Assembly: GCF_021462285.1 (NCBI RefSeq)
Contig: NZ_CP082787.1
Coordinates: 4,774,001 to 4,838,000, forward strand
DNA: 64,000 nucleotides
Origin: Serratia entomophila
GTDB lineage: Bacteria; Pseudomonadota; Gammaproteobacteria; Enterobacterales; Enterobacteriaceae
Direction of reading: 5' to 3'
This document shows positions 27,212 through 36,078 of this stretch, one piece after another. The position numbers and the translations under genes were made by a program. The notes under the pieces were generated by a model, which saw only the letters and a program-made list of their open reading frames with translations, had not been told where the DNA came from and made no database searches. Each line of letters starts with the position of its first letter. Within the stretch, counting starts at the first letter, position 1.

Positions 27212-28189
27212 ATGAAGCCTTCTATCGTATTGTACAAAAGCCTTCCCGCCGACCTGCGCGAGCGGCTGGAACAGCACTTTACCGTGCACGCCTTCGACGG
27301 CCTGAACCCGGATAACCGCGACGCGCTGCGCCAGGCGTTGCAGCAGGCGGAGGGGATCATCGGTTCCGGCGGTAAAATCGACGAGGCATTCCTGCAGCAG
27401 GCGCCCAAGCTGCGCGCGGCCTCCACCATTTCCGTCGGCTACGACAACTTCGACGTCGCGGCGCTCAACGCCCGTAACGTGCTGCTGATGCACACGCCAA
27501 CGGTGCTGACCGAAACCGTCGCCGACACCATCATGAGCCTGGTGCTGGCCACCGCGCGCCGCGTGGTGGAAGTGGCCGACCGGGTGAAAGCCGGTGAATG
27601 GCAGGGCAGCATCGGCCCGGACTGGTTTGGCGTCGACGTGCACCATAAAACCATCGGCATCCTGGGCATGGGCCGCATCGGCCTGGCGCTGGCGCAGCGC
27701 GCGCACTTCGGTTTCGGCATGCCGGTGCTGTACAACGCCCGCCGCACTCACGCAGAAGCCGAGGAGCGCTTCAACGCCCGCCGCTGCGATCTGGACACCC
27801 TGCTGGCCGAGTCCGACTTCATCTGCATTACGCTGCCGTTGACCGACGAGACCTTCCACCTGATCGGCCGTGAACAACTGGCGAAGATGAAAAAGAGCGG
27901 CATATTGATCAACGCCGGCCGCGGCCCGGTGGTTGATGAACAAGCGCTGATTGAGGCATTGCAAAACGGCACCCTTCACGCCGCCGGGCTGGATGTGTTC
28001 GAGAAAGAGCCGTTGCCGGCGTCTTCAGCGCTGCTGACGCTGCCGAACGTGGTGGCCCTGCCGCATATCGGCTCGGCCACCCATGAAACGCGCTACGGCA
28101 TGGCGGAATGTGCGGTGGATAATTTGATCGCCGCGCTGAGCGGCACGGTGAAAGAAAACTGCGTGAATCCGCAGCTGCTGCAGCGGTGA
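27212..28189 (+). CDS. ghrB: 2-ketoaldonate/glyoxylate reductase GhrB (KguD)
   Basis: 325 residues, close to E. coli GhrB (324). It is a D-2-hydroxyacid dehydrogenase: NAD(P) motif [15 protein letters not shown], catalytic arginine in [11 protein letters not shown], glutamate in DVFEKEPL, histidine in [13 protein letters not shown]. coli GhrB reduces glyoxylate, hydroxypyruvate and 2-ketogluconates. As the last gene after kguT it fills the KguD role, reducing 2-keto-6-phosphogluconate to 6-phosphogluconate. The A/T-rich 27171-27200 just upstream may hold its own promoter. The ATG at 27212 matches the E. coli start; the in-frame ATG at 27203 lacks a ribosome site. Confidence 0.92.
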   Translation: MKPSIVLYKSLPADLRERLEQHFTVHAFDGLNPDNRDALRQALQQAEGIIGSGGKIDEAFLQQAPKLRAASTISVGYDNFDVAALNARNVLLMHTPTVLTETVADTIMSLVLATARRVVEVADRVKAGEWQGSIGPDWFGVDVHHKTIGILGMGRIGLALAQRAHFGFGMPVLYNARRTHAEAEERFNARRCDLDTLLAESDFICITLPLTDETFHLIGREQLAKMKKSGILINAGRGPVVDEQALIEALQNGTLHAAGLDVFEKEPLPASSALLTLPNVVALPHIGSATHETRYGMAECAVDNLIAALSGTVKENCVNPQLLQR

Positions 28190-28190
28190 T

Positions 28191-28355
28191 TTAACGGGGC
28201 CGGTTATCTGCGGATAGCCGGCTCGAATTGTCTTCCGGCATAGCGCCGCGCCGCGGGTGAAACAGCGCCTGCAGCTGGTGCTCTTCGGCGAAGTCTCGCA
28301 GTTCGGCTTCCTGAATCGCCTGCACGATCTCTTCCCGCCATCCTTTATCCGTCAT
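28191..28355 (-). CDS. small hypothetical protein, 54 residues
   Basis: I do not recognise this protein. It starts MTDKGWREEIVQAIQEAELRD and is charged and largely helical, with no membrane segment. Support comes from the strong ribosome site AAGGAG 9 bases before the ATG and from codon use like its neighbours. It converges tail to tail with ghrB, with only 1 base between stop codons. An imperfect stem (CCGGTTATC / GGATAGCCGG) near its 3' end could serve as a shared terminator. Without a homology search, conservation is unknown. Confidence 0.55.
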   Translation of the reverse strand: MTDKGWREEIVQAIQEAELRDFAEEHQLQALFHPRRGAMPEDNSSRLSADNRPR

Positions 28356-28447
28356 TCGTCGTCTCCTTATTCCGTTGAACGCATCCAATCTGACCCAGGA
28401 CGCGCATAAAACCAAGCGGTATCTGTCCGAAAAAGCTCCCCCTGCGC

Positions 28448-28480
28448 CCTCCTCCCCTAAAAATTAGCGGCGGGATGAGG
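28448..28480. promoter_or_regulatory. MalT boxes upstream of malS
   Basis: GGGGAGGAGG on the minus strand (28448-28457) is a full match to the MalT box GGGGAKGAGG as I know it. CGGGATGAGG on the plus strand (28471-28480) matches 9 of 10. They lie 75-107 bp before the malS start. Activation of malS by MalT is established in E. coli. Confidence 0.65.
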
Positions 28481-28554
28481 CCGTTTTTTTCGCCTTTGTC
28501 ACACTGAGCGCTACCTTAGGATAGATACGCTTCCCGCCGCACGTAAGGAGAGCC

Positions 28555-30621
28555 ATGAAACGCCCGATCCTTCCTCTGTTAATGTTGCTGTCGCCGCCGG
28601 CAATGGCCGGCTGGGCGCTGCAAGGCCTGCCGGCTTTTGAGGAGCCCGCCGCCGGCCTGTTCGTCAGCCAGGCGACGCTGGCCAAAGGCCAACTGCCGCT
28701 GCAGCTGTATAAGGATCGGCAGTGCTGGCAGCCGACGACGGCGGTGAAGCTGAACCAGAGCCTGTCGCTGCAGCCCTGCGGTACAAATTCGCCGGTAAAC
28801 TGGCGGCTGTTCCGCGACGGCGATTATCAGGTGCGGATCGATACCCGCAGCGGCACGCCGACGCTGCAGCTCAGCCTGAAGAGCGCGCCGCAGACCGCCG
28901 CGGCCGCCGTCACCCGCAGTTGCCCACGCTGGGACGGCAAGCCGGTGACGCTCGACGTCTCCGCCACCTTCGCCGAGGGCGAAACGCTGCGCGACTTCTA
29001 TTCCGGCCAGACGGCGCAGGTGCGCCAGGGCAAAGTCACCCTGCAGCCGGCCGAGGGCAGCGGCGGGATGCTGCTGCTGGAACCCGCCGGGGTAAGCCAG
29101 CCGGCGGCCTTCAGCTGGCGCAACGCCACGGTGTATTTCGTGCTTACCGACCGCTTTGAAAACGGCAATCCCGCCAACGATCACAGCTACGGCCGCCGCA
29201 GCGACGGCATGCAGGAGATCGGCACCTTCCACGGCGGCGATCTGGCCGGCCTGACGCAGAAGCTGGATTACCTGCAGCAGCTCGGCGTCAACGCCCTGTG
29301 GATCAGTTCGCCTCTGGAACAGATCCATGGCTGGGTCGGCGGCGGCACCAAGGGCGATTTCCCGCACTACGCCTACCACGGCTACTACGCGCTGGACTGG
29401 ACCCGGCTCGACGCCAATATGGGCAGCGAGCAGGATTTGCGCACGCTGGTCGAACAGGCGCACCGGCGCGGCATCCGCATACTGTTTGACGTGGTGGTGA
29501 ATCACGTCGGTTACGCCACGCTGGCGGATATGCAAGAGTTCCGGTTCGGTTCGCTGTACCTCAAGGGCCAGGAGCTTGAAAAAACGCTGGGCAAACGCTG
29601 GAACGACTGGCGGCCTGGCCCCGGCCAAAATTGGCACAGCTTTAACGATGTCATCAACTTCAGCGACCAGGCAGGCTGGAGCAAATGGTGGGGGAAAAAC
29701 TGGATCCGCACCGATATCGGCGACTACGACTCACCGGGCTATGACGATCTGACCATGTCGTTGGCTTTTCTTCCGGACATCAAAACCGAGGCGCCAGGCG
29801 CCAGCGGCCTGCCGCTGTTCTATCGCCACAAGCCCGACACCGCCGCACATGACATTCCCGGCGCCACCACCCGCGACTACCTGACCACCTGGCTCAGCCA
29901 GTGGGTGCGCGATTACGGCATCGACGGCTTTCGCGTCGATACCGCCAAACACGTGGAAAAACCGACGCTGGCGCTGCTGAAACAGCGCGCTGCGGCGGCG
30001 CTGGCGGCGTGGAAAGCCGAAAATCCGCAGCAGGCGCTGGACGATGCGCCGTTTTGGATGACCGGCGAAGCCTGGGGCCACGGCGTGATGAAAAGCGACT
30101 ATTATCAGAACGGCTTCGACGCGATGATCAACTTCGATTTTCAGGACCAGGCGTCGCAGGCGCTGGGCTGCTTCGCAGATATCGACGCCACCTACCGCCA
30201 GATGGCCGATAAGCTGCAGGATTTCAACGTGTTGAGCTATCTCTCCTCGCACGATACCCGGCTGTTCTTCGCCGACGACGCCAAAGGCTCTCTGCCGCTG
30301 CAGCAGCGGGCGGCGGATCTGCTGCTGTTGGCGCCGGGGGCGGTGCAGATTTACTACGGCGATGAAAGCGGGCGGCCGCTGGGGCCAACGGGGTCTGACC
30401 CTCTGCAGGGTACCCGCTCCGATATGAACTGGCGCGAGATTGCGGGCGACAAAGCCCCGCTGCTGGCCCACTGGCAACGGCTTGGCCAATTCCGCGCCCG
30501 CCATCCGGCGATCGGCGCCGGGGTGCAGCAGCCGCTGCCAAACCCAGGCTACTACGCCTTCAGCCGCCGGCTCGGCGAAGACAGGGTGATGGTGGTGTGG
30601 GTTGGCGATCGGTCACAATAA
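28555..30621 (+). CDS. malS: periplasmic alpha-amylase MalS
   Basis: 688 residues (E. coli 676). The signal peptide ends PAMA. The GH13 amylase domain spans the C-terminal two thirds: substrate loop DVVVNHVGYA, nucleophile aspartate in DGFRVDTAKH, acid/base glutamate in WMTGEAWGHG and the HD of YLSSHDTRLFF. Cysteines in the N-terminal part fit a periplasmic disulfide-bonded protein. It hydrolyses maltodextrins in the periplasm to feed the maltose transporter. It is followed by avtA as in E. coli, and MalT boxes lie upstream. Confidence 0.96.
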   Translation: MKRPILPLLMLLSPPAMAGWALQGLPAFEEPAAGLFVSQATLAKGQLPLQLYKDRQCWQPTTAVKLNQSLSLQPCGTNSPVNWRLFRDGDYQVRIDTRSGTPTLQLSLKSAPQTAAAAVTRSCPRWDGKPVTLDVSATFAEGETLRDFYSGQTAQVRQGKVTLQPAEGSGGMLLLEPAGVSQPAAFSWRNATVYFVLTDRFENGNPANDHSYGRRSDGMQEIGTFHGGDLAGLTQKLDYLQQLGVNALWISSPLEQIHGWVGGGTKGDFPHYAYHGYYALDWTRLDANMGSEQDLRTLVEQAHRRGIRILFDVVVNHVGYATLADMQEFRFGSLYLKGQELEKTLGKRWNDWRPGPGQNWHSFNDVINFSDQAGWSKWWGKNWIRTDIGDYDSPGYDDLTMSLAFLPDIKTEAPGASGLPLFYRHKPDTAAHDIPGATTRDYLTTWLSQWVRDYGIDGFRVDTAKHVEKPTLALLKQRAAAALAAWKAENPQQALDDAPFWMTGEAWGHGVMKSDYYQNGFDAMINFDFQDQASQALGCFADIDATYRQMADKLQDFNVLSYLSSHDTRLFFADDAKGSLPLQQRAADLLLLAPGAVQIYYGDESGRPLGPTGSDPLQGTRSDMNWREIAGDKAPLLAHWQRLGQFRARHPAIGAGVQQPLPNPGYYAFSRRLGEDRVMVVWVGDRSQ

Positions 30622-30755
30622 TCCAGAGGAATATGCTAACAAACGGCTATTGAGCAACCTTTATGCCCAGTAGCCGAATTGTCCGCCGCATTGCACCGGG
30701 GTTTGTCTGGCGGTATGGTGGGCCATTACCCGCTAAAAACATTACTGCTGCACCT

Positions 30756-32006
30756 ATGACTTTTTCACTTTTCGGCGACAAATTTACCCGTTACGCGGGC
30801 ATCACCCGCTTGATGGACGACCTGAACGAAGGCCTGCGCACCCCCGGTGCCATCATGCTCGGCGGCGGAAATCCCGCGCAGATCCCCGAGATGGAAAGCT
30901 ACTTCAAACAGCTGTGCCAGGACATGCTCGATCAGGGCAAGCTGACCGAGGCGCTGTGCAACTACGACGGCCCGCAGGGCAAGGACGCACTGCTGAAAGC
31001 GCTGGCCAATATGCTGCGCGACGAGCTCGGTTGGCAGATCTCGCCACAGAATATTGCACTGACAAACGGCAGCCAAAGCGCGTTTTTCTACTTGTTCAAC
31101 CTGTTCGCCGGCCGCTACGCCGACGGTTCACGCCGCCGCGTGCTGTTCCCGCTGGCGCCGGAATACATCGGCTATGCCGATGCCGGGCTGGACGAAGGGC
31201 TATTTGTTTCGGCCAAGCCGAACATCGAGCTGCTGCCGGAAGGCCAGTTCAAATATCACGTTGATTTTGAACACCTGAATATCGGCGACGATATCGGCAT
31301 GATCTGCGTGTCGCGCCCAACCAACCCGACCGGCAACGTGATCACCGACGAAGAGCTGATGAAGCTCGATCTGCTGGCGCAACAGCGCAACATCCCGTTG
31401 GTTATCGACAACGCTTACGGCGTGCCCTTCCCCGGCATCATCTTCAGCGACGCCACGCCGTTGTGGAACCCGAACATCATTCTGTGCATGAGCCTGTCGA
31501 AGCTCGGTCTGCCGGGTTCGCGCTGCGGCATCGTGATCGCCGACGAGAAGGTGATCGGCGCGCTGACCAACATGAACGGCATTATCAGCCTGTCACCGGG
31601 CAGCATGGGGCCGGCGATGGCGGCGGAAATGATCGAACGCGGCGATTTGCTGCGCCTTTCCAACGAGGTGATCCGCCCGTTCTACAAACAGCGCGTGGAA
31701 CACACCATCGAGATCATTCGCCGCTACCTGCCCCCGGAGCGCTGCCTGATCCACAAGCCGGAAGGGGCGATTTTCCTCTGGCTGTGGTTCAAGGATCTGC
31801 CGATCACCACCGAGCTGCTGTACCAGCGCCTGAAAAAGCGCGGCGTGCTGATGGTGCCTGGGCACTACTTCTTCCCGGGGCTGGAGCATGAGTGGCCGCA
31901 CACCCACCAGTGCATGCGCATGAACTACGTGCCGGACCCCGAGAAGATTGAACGCGGGGTGGCGATCCTGGCGGAAGAGATCGAGCGCGCTCATCAGGAA
32001 GGCTGA
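30756..32006 (+). CDS. avtA: valine-pyruvate aminotransferase (transaminase C)
   Basis: 416 residues (E. coli 417). It interconverts valine plus pyruvate with 2-ketoisovalerate plus alanine, using PLP. Conserved features are LGGGNPAQIPEME, the substrate/PLP segment SRPTNPTGNVITDEE and the Schiff-base lysine in CMSLSKLGLPGSRCG. The ATG at 30756 is taken from agreement with the E. coli N-terminus (MTFSLFGDKF). The ribosome site there is weak, and the frame is open to 30663. It follows malS as in E. coli. Confidence 0.95.
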   Translation: MTFSLFGDKFTRYAGITRLMDDLNEGLRTPGAIMLGGGNPAQIPEMESYFKQLCQDMLDQGKLTEALCNYDGPQGKDALLKALANMLRDELGWQISPQNIALTNGSQSAFFYLFNLFAGRYADGSRRRVLFPLAPEYIGYADAGLDEGLFVSAKPNIELLPEGQFKYHVDFEHLNIGDDIGMICVSRPTNPTGNVITDEELMKLDLLAQQRNIPLVIDNAYGVPFPGIIFSDATPLWNPNIILCMSLSKLGLPGSRCGIVIADEKVIGALTNMNGIISLSPGSMGPAMAAEMIERGDLLRLSNEVIRPFYKQRVEHTIEIIRRYLPPERCLIHKPEGAIFLWLWFKDLPITTELLYQRLKKRGVLMVPGHYFFPGLEHEWPHTHQCMRMNYVPDPEKIERGVAILAEEIERAHQEG

Positions 32007-32055
32007 CCCGAGCCGTTTGAAAATCGACCGCGAAAGAGATGCGATGCATAACGCA

Positions 32056-32085
32056 ACGGGGGAGGCCCATATGGACCTCCCCCGT
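32056..32085. terminator. terminator between avtA and ibpB
   Basis: A perfect 10-bp stem (ACGGGGGAGG / CCTCCCCCGT) around a 10-base loop lies between convergent genes, followed on the plus strand by ATCATTATC. Probably bidirectional. Confidence 0.7.
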
Positions 32086-32108
32086 ATCATTATCGCCGTT
32101 TTAGACGG

Positions 32109-32537
32109 TTATTTGGCTTCCAGCTCCGGCGTGCCGCCGATGGCGATGCGTTGCGGCTGCAGCGCCTCCGGCACCTGACGCACCAGATCGATATGCAGCA
32201 GGCCGTTTTCAAATTTCGCTTCGGAAACCTGCAGGTGTTCCGCCAGGGTAAACGTCAGCTGGAATTCTTTGCACACCAGCCCCTGGTGCAGATACTCGAC
32301 CTGTTTTTCCGGCGGGGTCGGCTTGCCGCTGACGGCCAGCCGCGGGCCTTCCACCTCGATATCCAACTCACTCTGCCGGAAACCGGCCAGCGCCAGGGAG
32401 ATGCGATAATGGTTGTCGTCGCTTTTCTCAATATTGTAAGGCGGGAACCCCTGAGGTTCCTGACCACCCATAGAACTGGCTAATTTATCAAAACCAATCC
32501 ATTGACGCAGAAGCGGGGATAAATCGTAATTACGCAT
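32109..32537 (-). CDS. ibpB: small heat-shock protein IbpB
   Basis: 142 residues, the E. coli length. It is an alpha-crystallin-domain holding chaperone that works with IbpA on aggregated proteins and passes them to DnaK/ClpB. Conserved features are [36 protein letters not shown] and the domain core [12 protein letters not shown]. It is 108 bases downstream of ibpA in the same direction. A hairpin (32614-32635) and a GAAGGAG ribosome site lie in the gap. Confidence 0.96.
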   Translation of the reverse strand: MRNYDLSPLLRQWIGFDKLASSMGGQEPQGFPPYNIEKSDDNHYRISLALAGFRQSELDIEVEGPRLAVSGKPTPPEKQVEYLHQGLVCKEFQLTFTLAEHLQVSEAKFENGLLHIDLVRQVPEALQPQRIAIGGTPELEAK

Positions 32538-32613
32538 AGGGACAACTCCTTCTATTTAAGCGAGATGTGTTTATTCAGCCCCCTGACGGCAGGCTAACGA
32601 CTATTGCAGATTC

Positions 32614-32635
32614 ACCGGCGCGACGTCGTGCCGGT
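32614..32635 (-). repeat. hairpin in the ibpA-ibpB gap
   Basis: ACCGGC and GCCGGT enclose GCGACGTCGT, itself partly self-complementary. It lies 10 bases after the ibpA stop codon. It may separate or stabilise the two coding parts of the message. Confidence 0.5.
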
Positions 32636-32645
32636 AAAATAAGAA

Positions 32646-33059
32646 TTATTTAATTTCTATGCGGCGCGGTTTTAGTGTTTCCGGCACGATGCGTTGCATA
32701 TCGATATACAGCAGGCCGTTTTCCAGTTTGGCGCCCTTAATGTGAATATGTTCGGCCAGCTGGAATTTACGCTCAAAATTTCGCTCGGCAATGCCTTGAT
32801 ACAGGTAAGTTTTTTCTGCCGGCTCATTATTATGGGCACCGCGTACAATCAGCAGATTGTCTTGCGTGGTGATCTCCAGCTCCTGCTCGGCAAACCCGGC
32901 CACCGCAATGGCGATACGATAATGATTTTCATCCACCAGCTCGACGTTATAAGGGGGATAGCCGCCGTTACCCTGGCTTTGTCCAGCCTCCAACGCATTA
33001 AACAGACGGTCAAAACCGATCGCGGAACGGTATAGCGGGGAAAGATCAAAGTTGCGCAT
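32646..33059 (-). CDS. ibpA: small heat-shock protein IbpA
   Basis: 137 residues, the E. coli length and nearly identical over long stretches ([59 protein letters not shown]). The C-terminal IEI-type motif (RRIEIK) that drives oligomer assembly is present. It is the partner of IbpB in aggregate binding. It is controlled at two levels visible here: a sigma-32 promoter and a ROSE-type RNA thermometer in the leader. Confidence 0.97.
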   Translation of the reverse strand: MRNFDLSPLYRSAIGFDRLFNALEAGQSQGNGGYPPYNVELVDENHYRIAIAVAGFAEQELEITTQDNLLIVRGAHNNEPAEKTYLYQGIAERNFERKFQLAEHIHIKGAKLENGLLYIDMQRIVPETLKPRRIEIK

Positions 33060-33120
33060 AAAACGGCCTCCTAAGGCACTTCAGCGAGGTTTTAATAAAT
33101 AAGCCTTCCACTCTGGACAG
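33060..33120 (-). promoter_or_regulatory. ROSE-type RNA thermometer in the ibpA leader
   Basis: The leader carries CCTCGCT followed 10 bases later by the ribosome site AGGAGG (33072-33067), 7 bases before the ATG. CCTC can pair with GAGG, and the UYGCU-type motif of ROSE elements is present as UCGCU (33087-33083). Repression of ibpA by such a thermometer is established in E. coli. Pairing here was read by eye. Confidence 0.75.
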
Positions 33121-33173
33121 GCTAATTGGCCAGAATTCCCTTACGGCAAATTCTTAATTTGGCCTTGCTAACA

Positions 33174-33201
33174 AAATGGGGGTCAGTTTCATCATTTCAA
33201 G
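33174..33201 (-). promoter_or_regulatory. sigma-32 promoter of ibpAB
   Basis: On the minus strand CTTGAA (33201-33196), a 14-bp spacer and CCCCATTT (33181-33174) match the heat-shock consensus CTTGAA-N13-15-CCCCATnT. The implied leader is about 105 nt. Confidence 0.85.
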
Positions 33202-33367
33202 CCGACGGCAGGCAAAAAATTGACAATCAATGCTGCGAATGTTTTTTTATCACTTACACTAAAGTGAGAGAACCGCCACAGAGCGGGACTTTACTTCTTT
33301 TAAAACATCAACGGGATGTTATAAATCAGGATATTTTAGGGGCACAGCAACCCTGCAGGATGGATTA

Positions 33368-33712
33368 ATGACAACGATAAAAGTGATAGCGACCAGCTGC
33401 ATGCTGTTAGCGACCAGCGGTTGCTCCAGCGTAATGAGTCATACCGGCCCGAATCAGGGCTACTATCCCGGCACCCGCGCCAGCGTGGATATGCTGAAAG
33501 ACGACAATACCAGTTGGGCGATGATGCCGCTGGTGGCGTTGGACCTGCCCTTCTCGGCGGTGATGGACACCGTGCTGCTGCCTTACGACTACCTGCGCTC
33601 CGGCAGCGACGGCACGGCAGACTCCCCGAAAGCGCGCATCCTGCGCAGCGAACAGCAAAACCTGGCGACCACCGGCAATCCGGGCCAGGGCGCCGATACC
33701 ACGACCCACTAA
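33368..33712 (+). CDS. yidQ: lipoprotein YidQ (YceK family, DUF1375)
   Basis: 114 residues. The lipoprotein signal ends in a TSGC lipobox, followed by SSVMSHTGPNQGYYPGTRA and LDLPFSAVMDTVLLPYD, the conserved parts of the YceK/YidQ family. It is probably an outer-membrane lipoprotein facing the periplasm, of unknown function. AGGATGG lies before the ATG. It is divergent from ibpA as in E. coli. Confidence 0.93.
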   Translation: MTTIKVIATSCMLLATSGCSSVMSHTGPNQGYYPGTRASVDMLKDDNTSWAMMPLVALDLPFSAVMDTVLLPYDYLRSGSDGTADSPKARILRSEQQNLATTGNPGQGADTTTH

Positions 33713-33723
33713 TTTTGCCGGCA

Positions 33724-33743
33724 GCGGGCGGCGTATCGCCCGC
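33724..33743. terminator. hairpin between yidQ and yidR
   Basis: A 7-bp GC stem (GCGGGCG / CGCCCGC) with a 6-base loop lies between the convergent stop codons. No T tract. Confidence 0.45.
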
Positions 33744-33754
33744 CGCCGCAACGC

Positions 33755-35035
33755 CTAGGCTTCAGCGACAAAAATCTGGCTGAAGCCCGCGACTTCACGC
33801 ATAAACGCCACTTTTTTACCATCAGGCGAAAACACCACCGCGTCGCCCGACGGCGGCTGCACGCTGCGCTGCGTCAAACGCCGCATGCGCCCGCCGGCGA
33901 TATCGCACAGCATCACGCTGTTGTCGCTCACCAGCGCCACCCTGTCGCCCTGCGGGTGCCAACTGAACGCCGACTGCACGCCATGCTCACTGCGGGTGAC
34001 CTGGCGCGGTTCGCCGCCGTTCGGCGACACCGTCCACAGTTGCACCACGCCGTTATCGTCTTTCATCAGGAAAGCTATCTGGCTGCCGTCCGGCGAGCTG
34101 CGCAGCCAGTGGCGAGGCGCGGTGGCCACGCCGGGGTAGCGCCGCCCGCCGGTAAAGGTCAGGCGCCGTTGGCGCACCCCGAGCGGCGGAGCCGGCAAGC
34201 CGTGCTCGGTGCCCTGAATCGGCCGCCCGCCCGCTTTGGCGTAGTCGGCGTCGTGGTGCGGCAAATCGACTATAAACACCTCCGGCAGCTTCTCGCCGGC
34301 GGCCGACAGCGTGTCGCCGATAAACGCCAGCGCCCAGCGTTGCCGCTGGCCGTCGGGCTTCAGGTAGCCATTGCCGCCAATCCAGCCTTCCTCATAGGCG
34401 CGCGTGATCTGATCGCTGCCCGGCTGCGGTTGCGGCGTGGTCTCGCTGACCAGCACGCAATAATGGCTGCCGTCGTATTCACGCGGATGCTGCTTGGGTG
34501 GATTCACCCCCTGCAGCGGCACGGCAATGCCGACGTTGCGCAGATCCAGCGCCGGATCGCGCTCATGCATCACGTGGTCGTTATAGGTAAAGCTAAGCCG
34601 GCTGCCGTCCGGGCTGAATACGTGCACATGGCTGCCGCCGCGCAGCGCGCCGGGAGTGTAAGGCGCGGTAATGTCCAGCGCATCGAGGGTGATGGCCAAC
34701 TCGCGGTCCGGTTCGCTGACGATCACCCCGCGGCGATGGTGAAAATCGTAATGCCAGGCGCTGTCCGGGTGTTCCGGGCCATGGATAAAGACGTAACGGG
34801 CAGGCGCATCGGGGCTGACGGTGACCACGCCGACGTGCGCGCCGTGCTGGGCGCGGTACACCACCTCGACCTCGCCGCTGGCGACATTGACCCGCTCGAT
34901 GCTCAGGCCGGTGAAGGAAGCGCCGCTCGGGCGCACGTCGTAGGCCAGCCACTGGCTGTCCGGCGTCCAGACGTTGATGTTGGTTAACTGATGTCCTCGC
35001 GGATCGAAAGTCAGCTGTGTTTCCCGATGGCTCAT
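33755..35035 (-). CDS. yidR: YidR, TolB-like beta-propeller protein (DUF3748)
   Basis: 426 residues. Repeats of the WD40/TolB type (FSPDGSRLSF, SSPDGSQIAFLM, FSPDGKKVAFMR) indicate a beta-propeller. The protein starts MSHRETQLTFDPRGHQLTN. The ATG at 35035 has GGGGAG at 6 bases and is preferred to the longer reading from 35098. There is no signal peptide with this start, so it is probably cytoplasmic. Function unknown; its place beside ibpA-yidQ is as in E. coli. Confidence 0.9.
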   Translation of the reverse strand: MSHRETQLTFDPRGHQLTNINVWTPDSQWLAYDVRPSGASFTGLSIERVNVASGEVEVVYRAQHGAHVGVVTVSPDAPARYVFIHGPEHPDSAWHYDFHHRRGVIVSEPDRELAITLDALDITAPYTPGALRGGSHVHVFSPDGSRLSFTYNDHVMHERDPALDLRNVGIAVPLQGVNPPKQHPREYDGSHYCVLVSETTPQPQPGSDQITRAYEEGWIGGNGYLKPDGQRQRWALAFIGDTLSAAGEKLPEVFIVDLPHHDADYAKAGGRPIQGTEHGLPAPPLGVRQRRLTFTGGRRYPGVATAPRHWLRSSPDGSQIAFLMKDDNGVVQLWTVSPNGGEPRQVTRSEHGVQSAFSWHPQGDRVALVSDNSVMLCDIAGGRMRRLTQRSVQPPSGDAVVFSPDGKKVAFMREVAGFSQIFVAEA

Positions 35036-35081
35036 GGCGGCTCCCCTGCGCATGCTGGCACGAGCCGCCATCTTACCGGAT

Positions 35082-35109
35082 CGGCCGGCGCGTTTCATTG
35101 CGCCGGCCG
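35082..35109. repeat. strong palindrome between phoN-like gene and yidR
   Basis: A perfect 10-bp stem (CGGCCGGCGC / GCGCCGGCCG) around GTTTCATT lies 14 bases past the phosphatase stop codon. There is no T tract, so it is either a 3'-end protecting hairpin or a weak terminator. Confidence 0.6.
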
Positions 35110-35123
35110 GGGATGGGAAAAGA

Positions 35124-35858
35124 TTAGTTTTTCAGGCTGCCGAATTCGTCCTTGGCCTTTTGCAACTGGGCGATAAAGGCGGGTTCGGCATGCAAACGCG
35201 CCACGATGGCCGACGCCACCATGCGCGCCGCAGTCACGTCGCTTTGCCAGTGATAACCGCAGATAACCCGGCTTTGGCCCATATCATAGCCGCGCTGCAG
35301 GATTTCGCCCTGCCTGGCGGGGTTGATTTCAGCCAGCACCAGCGCGGTCGCCCAGCCGATGGTGGTATGCCCGGAAGGGTAAGAACCGTTCTTCGACAGG
35401 GTGCTTTCTTCGTCCGGCCGGCAGGTCGATTCGTTATAAAAAGCAAAAGGACGAATGCGCATATAGTGATTTTTTGCGCTGCGGGTCGCCAGATCGCCGG
35501 CGTCTTCACGCATTTTCATCACCAGCTTAAACAGCTCCGGCGCTTTCTGCTGGGTTATTTCCACGCCGAAGGCGTTGGAAAATGCGGCGGCGACGCCGTC
35601 TCCGGCAACGTGGGCGTCATCATAAGCCTGCTTGCCCCTGGCGGTATTGCGCACTATTTTCCCGGCGTCGTATTGCGCCTTGTCATTAAGGAAATCAATG
35701 CTGTCCATCGCCGGTGGCGGCGGCAGCAATGCCAGGCTATCTATGGACTGCGACTCTTGCAGAAAATACACCTCAGGCTGGGTGGTGACATCTTTGGCGG
35801 CAAATGAAAACGGCGTTAACGCGGCACTGGTTAACGCGGCTAATAATATTTTTTTCAT
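35124..35858 (-). CDS. class A nonspecific acid phosphatase (PhoN/PhoC type)
   Basis: 244 residues with a signal peptide ending FSFA. The PAP2/class A phosphatase signature is complete: K......RP in [13 protein letters not shown] in [10 protein letters not shown] and SR.....H...D in [12 protein letters not shown], whose histidine forms the phospho-enzyme. It is a secreted periplasmic enzyme that removes phosphate from many organic esters. It sits between yidR and an accessory pair of genes. The name phoN or phoC cannot be chosen from sequence reading alone. Confidence 0.93.
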   Translation of the reverse strand: MKKILLAALTSAALTPFSFAAKDVTTQPEVYFLQESQSIDSLALLPPPPAMDSIDFLNDKAQYDAGKIVRNTARGKQAYDDAHVAGDGVAAAFSNAFGVEITQQKAPELFKLVMKMREDAGDLATRSAKNHYMRIRPFAFYNESTCRPDEESTLSKNGSYPSGHTTIGWATALVLAEINPARQGEILQRGYDMGQSRVICGYHWQSDVTAARMVASAIVARLHAEPAFIAQLQKAKDEFGSLKN

Positions 35859-36078
35859 ATTTATTCCCTAATTAAAATAATTAATTTTGATGCGACTTCC
35901 TTGAAGCAAATAATTTAAAGATATGGCCGGTTAACTATAAATTAATAAGAACTTTTCACCTCAATAGCGATCACAGAACGCAACATTGCTTTTCTGACCG
36001 AATCTGGGGTTTACAAAGAATACTAAAAAGTACAAACTGGATTTTTAAGTCTACAAACAACCGCCTACAGGAGCCGGT

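Noticed and set aside
33126..33368. 80-codon open frame upstream of yidQ
   Set aside because: It crosses the sigma-32 promoter region of ibpA, has no ribosome site and no recognisable sequence.
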